50,034 nucleotides of DNA, from NCBI GenBank assembly GCA_903854475.1, contig CAINWP010000220.1:1-50034 (forward strand), read 5' to 3'. Every line of letters starts with the position of its first letter. Position 1 is the first letter of the stretch. The DNA is from an uncultured Verrucomicrobiota bacterium. Lineage in GTDB: Bacteria > Verrucomicrobiota > Verrucomicrobiia > Limisphaerales > UBA9464. Position numbers and translations under genes: made by a program. Under the pieces are notes generated by a model that saw only the letters and a program-made list of their open reading frames with translations, ran no database searches and was not told where the DNA came from. Shown here piece by piece: positions 47,768-50,034 of this stretch.

Positions 47768-48358
47768 ATGCCTTCTTCCATGACCACGGTCGCTTTGAAG
47801 CACGCGGGGAGCTTGGAGTTGTCGAAAGACGACCAGGCGGTGGTGAAGGAGTTCAACAGCGTGCTGCGAAAGCATGCGAAGCGCTCGGCCGGCTCCTTGG
47901 CCCGACTGGCGGAGGTGGCGTTTAGCCATTCATTTGGCGGGGGTTCCACCCGTCGGGAAAAGCTCGATCTGGCTATGGCTCGGGGAGTTTTGGCCCGGCA
48001 GGAGCTGATGGATGAGGAGGGCGGAAGCCTGTCGTCGGAGGCCGTATCCGGCCTCTTGGGCCTCTCCAAGCAGGCGGTGATGAAGCGCTTGAAGGCCGGT
48101 ACGTTGTTGGCGTGGCGGGAAGAGCGGCTGAAAGCGGCCCGGTTTCCACGGTGGCAATTGGATGCCCATGGGCATGTGCTGCCGGGCTTCGAGGAGGCGT
48201 TGAGGATTCTTAATCAGGACGAACGTCTCGATACGTGGGCGAAGATGCTGTTCTTCCTTCAGGAGAAGCCGTCGCTGGGTGGAAAGCGGCCGTTGGACCT
48301 GTTGCGCGAGAAGAAGCTCGAACAGGTGCGGCTGAGCGCTCAGGCCTATGTCGAGTGA
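47768..48358 (+). CDS. Xre/MbcA/ParS-type antitoxin
   Basis: 196 residues; ATG at 47768, with another at 47780 (MTTVALKHAGS). The layout is that of RES-partner antitoxins: a variable N-terminus (LSKDDQAVVKEFNSVLRKHA), a helical DNA-binding segment (GSLSSEAVSGLLGLSKQAVMKRLKAGTLLAW; helix-turn-helix with the typical S-K-Q-A-V-x-x-R core), and a C-terminal DUF2384/MbcA-like region with GFEEALRILNQDERLDTWAK and the end GGKRPLDLLREKKLEQVRLSAQAY. It should bind and block the RES toxin and repress its own promoter. It overlaps the toxin gene by 11 bp (translational coupling). The middle of the protein is longer than many Xre antitoxins. Confidence 0.85.
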   Translation: MPSSMTTVALKHAGSLELSKDDQAVVKEFNSVLRKHAKRSAGSLARLAEVAFSHSFGGGSTRREKLDLAMARGVLARQELMDEEGGSLSSEAVSGLLGLSKQAVMKRLKAGTLLAWREERLKAARFPRWQLDAHGHVLPGFEEALRILNQDERLDTWAKMLFFLQEKPSLGGKRPLDLLREKKLEQVRLSAQAYVE

Positions 48359-48962
48359 TCCGTCTTCAGGGCGTCGGGACACCTACCTGCCGCGCTCGGA
48401 TTTCAACAGCCTCAGCATCCCGATGTCGCGTCAGCCGAAGCGGCATTGGTTTCGGGTTCATCGATCAGAACTGCCGGCGATCGACTTCGGGATCCGGCCC
48501 TACCATCGTTTTTCGCATCCGGAATCCCTCTTTCCCCTGCTGTATGTGGGAGCGTCTCTCTCGACGTGCCTTTGGGAGTATTTCGGAGACGATATTTTTA
48601 GGCGGAGGCAGGTGATTTCCAAGGTGAAGTGGGACGGCTGCAGCCTGAGCAGGATTGAAGTCCCCCAATTGCGAGTGTGCTCCATGGGTGATGGGAGGAC
48701 GCGGGAGGTGATGAGGGTGGATGTGTCGGCCGTTTACGACGCAGATCTTCATGTGCCCCAGTCCTGGTCTTTAGCCATTCAAAGACACCCTTCGGGTTTT
48801 GAGGCGATCCAATACCTGAGCCGTTTCAGCGATGAGCCTTGTTTGGCGGTGTTCGATCGCTCCGGGATCCACGACCGGCTCAAGGAGATCCCGATGGGAT
48901 CCTTGAACGAGCTCGACGAGGCGGTTCAGTGGTTGACTGAGCGCGGAGCGGCGTTGGTGTAG
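48348..48962 (+). CDS. RES-domain toxin
   Basis: 204 residues; the ATG at 48348 overlaps the antitoxin end. The RES domain shows WFRVHRS (Arg), LLYVGASLSTCLWEYFGDD (Tyr and Glu) and FEAIQYLSRFSDEPCLAVFD (Ser/Arg), the R-E-S residues that name the family, in the right order. Characterised RES toxins (MbcT, ParT, PP_2434/Res) are ADP-ribosyltransferase-like enzymes that degrade NAD+ or modify targets, stopping growth. The first 30 residues (DPSSGRRDTYLPRSDFNSLS) are an extra extension. The module sits between the two kinase 3' ends and beside the CRISPR array, i.e. in a defence-rich patch. Confidence 0.87.
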   Translation: MSSDPSSGRRDTYLPRSDFNSLSIPMSRQPKRHWFRVHRSELPAIDFGIRPYHRFSHPESLFPLLYVGASLSTCLWEYFGDDIFRRRQVISKVKWDGCSLSRIEVPQLRVCSMGDGRTREVMRVDVSAVYDADLHVPQSWSLAIQRHPSGFEAIQYLSRFSDEPCLAVFDRSGIHDRLKEIPMGSLNELDEAVQWLTERGAALV

Positions 48963-49032
48963 CCTCGCCCGACCCAGGATTTGTCGGCCCCATTCAAAGT
49001 GTTGTGCCCGACCCGAACGTCCGCTCCGCCGC

Positions 49033-49351
49033 TCACCGCCGCATCGAGGCCGAGGCACCGTCGGCGAGGGCTTGTATCTCTGCGGCCCGGAACTGCGAGG
49101 TGTCTCCCCGGGTGGTGTGGACCAGTGCGGCATAAGCCAAGGCGAAGTCTAGTGTTCGGCCGAGCGGTAGGCCTGACAGGAGTCCATGCAAGAGGCCGGC
49201 GGAGAACACATCGCCGGTGCCCACACGATCCACGATCTCGAGGTCGCGGTATTCCCGGCCCCGGCCGAAGCGCGGGCCTATGCCGACGAATCCGCTCAGG
49301 TCGTGCCGATTCCCTTGATGCACGTCCGCGATGCTGCTGACGGCAACGAGA
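49033..49351 (-). pseudogene. 3' fragment of a PfkB-family sugar kinase (KdgK-like), cut by the CRISPR array
   Basis: About 105 C-terminal residues remain, from VALVAVSSIADVHQGNRHDL to the stop at 49033. The conserved PfkB signature is present: EIVDRVGTGDVFSAGLLHGL, with the catalytic Asp in GTGD, followed by LDFALAYAALVHTTRGD. This matches 2-dehydro-3-deoxygluconokinase rather than fructokinase (HTxxGD ending). The N-terminal two thirds, with the sugar-binding domain, are missing: upstream (to the right) the reading enters the first CRISPR repeat directly. The fragment cannot be active. The remainder could lie beyond the array outside the window. Confidence 0.8.
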
Positions 49352-50034
49352 GCTACCAATGCCTTTCGGCCTGTTGTGGTGTTGTTACAAGGAGCCGACG
49401 CAATGCTCAAAGCGAGGGAGGTCAAGTCACCAATGCCTTTCGGCCTGTTGTGGTGTTGTTACAACGATGACCAATTTTTCAGCGTTCGGGATTAGAGGGC
49501 GTCACCAATGCCTTTCGACCTGTTGTGGTGTTGTTACCTGGATCAAGCGCGGCGAAGCTCTCGTTGAAGTCGTGACGTCACCAATGCCTTTCGGCCTGTT
49601 GTGGTGTTGTTACGAAACTATGCGTTCTAATCCTACAGCCGCATTTGATAAGTCACCAATGCCTTTCGGCCTGTTGTGGTGTTGTTACAACGCGAACACA
49701 GCATCGACGGCGGTAAAACGTGGCTCCGTCACCAATGCCTTTCGGCCTGTTGTGGTGTTGTTACGCGACAAAGAGATGGACAAGGTGCTGGCGGACACGA
49801 AGGAGTCACCAATGCCTTTCGGCCTGTTGTGGTGTTGTTACCTGCCCGAGGACGCTCGCCTCATCGCCTCCGCCCCCGAGTCACCAATGCCTTTCGGCCT
49901 GTTGTGGTGTTGTTACATATCCTTCCGCGCTGAAAGCCGCGAATGACTACGGCGTCACCAATGCCTTTCGGCCTGTTGTGGTGTTGTTACCTAAATCCCA
50001 ATTCTAAATCCCATGAAAGTCCTAGAATAGTCAC
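49352..50034. CRISPR. CRISPR array, nine 37-bp repeats plus the start of a tenth; no cas genes in window
   Basis: The repeat begins GTCACCAATG, contains CCTTTCGGCC and ends TGGTGTTGTTAC. Copies: 49352-49388 (first three bases degenerate), 49426-49462, 49501-49537 (one G to A at position 18), 49577-49613, 49652-49688, 49728-49764, 49805-49841, 49880-49916, 49954-49990; GTCAC at 50030-50034 is the start of another. Spacers are unique and 37, 38, 39, 38, 39, 40, 38, 37 and 39 bases long. On the minus strand each repeat holds a GCC-GAAA-GGC hairpin followed by ATTGGTGAC, like the stem and 3' handle processed by Cas6-type nucleases. Left-end decay suggests that the leader is to the right. Class 1 is the likelier class; type cannot be fixed from the repeat alone. 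Confidence 0.97.

Noticed and set aside
49359-50007. Long open frames through the CRISPR array with repeated MPFGLLWCCY/NAFRPVVVLL peptides
   Set aside because: They arise because the repeat has no stop in these frames; the peptides are translated CRISPR repeats, not a repeat protein.

Overview
The window reads as a compact, GC-rich chromosome segment of a member of the Verrucomicrobiota, probably a Limisphaerales/Pedosphaera-like (subdivision 3) lineage. The basis is family content: a DUF1549/DUF1553 cytochrome-type protein paired with a Tat-type DUF1501 protein (typical of the PVC superphylum), a verrucomicrobial pseudopilin, a DUF7009-like protein, a NamZ-type DUF1343 protein and a giant LamG-repeat secreted protein. 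Many genes have no obvious Shine-Dalgarno sequence. No taxonomic search was possible, so this is inference.

Layout. 1-2.9 kb: the end of an M56 (BlaR1-like) peptidase fused to a secretin-like tail, then a minus-strand pair with a secreted cystatin-like protein. 3-12.1 kb: DUF1549/DUF1553 plus DUF1501 pair and a 1391-residue protein with four exact 237-residue LamG repeats, closed by a strong terminator. 12.2-18.1 kb: esterase, orphan Hpt protein, TypA/BipA GTPase, AIM24 family protein, aldo/keto reductase. 18.2-22.7 kb: a four-gene MacA/MacB-type ABC exporter operon. 22.9-30.5 kb: small membrane protein, pseudopilin, two tail-anchored unknowns, DUF7009-like protein, a frameshifted gene remnant, NamZ-like hydrolase, Lnt, MFS transporter. 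30.5-43.3 kb: Fmt, metallophosphoesterase, ArgF, subtilase, TrpG/PabA, MDR oxidoreductase, CysK, lytic transglycosylase, TauE/SafE, TrpD. 43.6-46.3 kb: metK-ahcY, the SAM/SAH cycle pair. 46.4-50.0 kb: accessory region.

The accessory end is the most interesting part. It holds GC-rich palindromes, a degenerate GIY-YIG protein, a Xre/MbcA-RES toxin-antitoxin module lying between two copies of the 3' end of a PfkB sugar kinase (KdgK-like), and a CRISPR array of at least nine 37-bp repeats with 37-40-bp spacers. The array starts exactly inside the kinase coding sequence and runs off the right edge. Repeat decay at the left end and a GCC-GAAA-GGC hairpin on the minus strand suggest that the array is transcribed right to left, with its leader and any cas genes beyond the window. 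No cas gene is inside the window.

Core genes look ordinary and tightly packed; several convergent pairs overlap by 10-28 bp. Start codons were moved downstream where a signal peptide, neighbouring gene or terminator demanded it.
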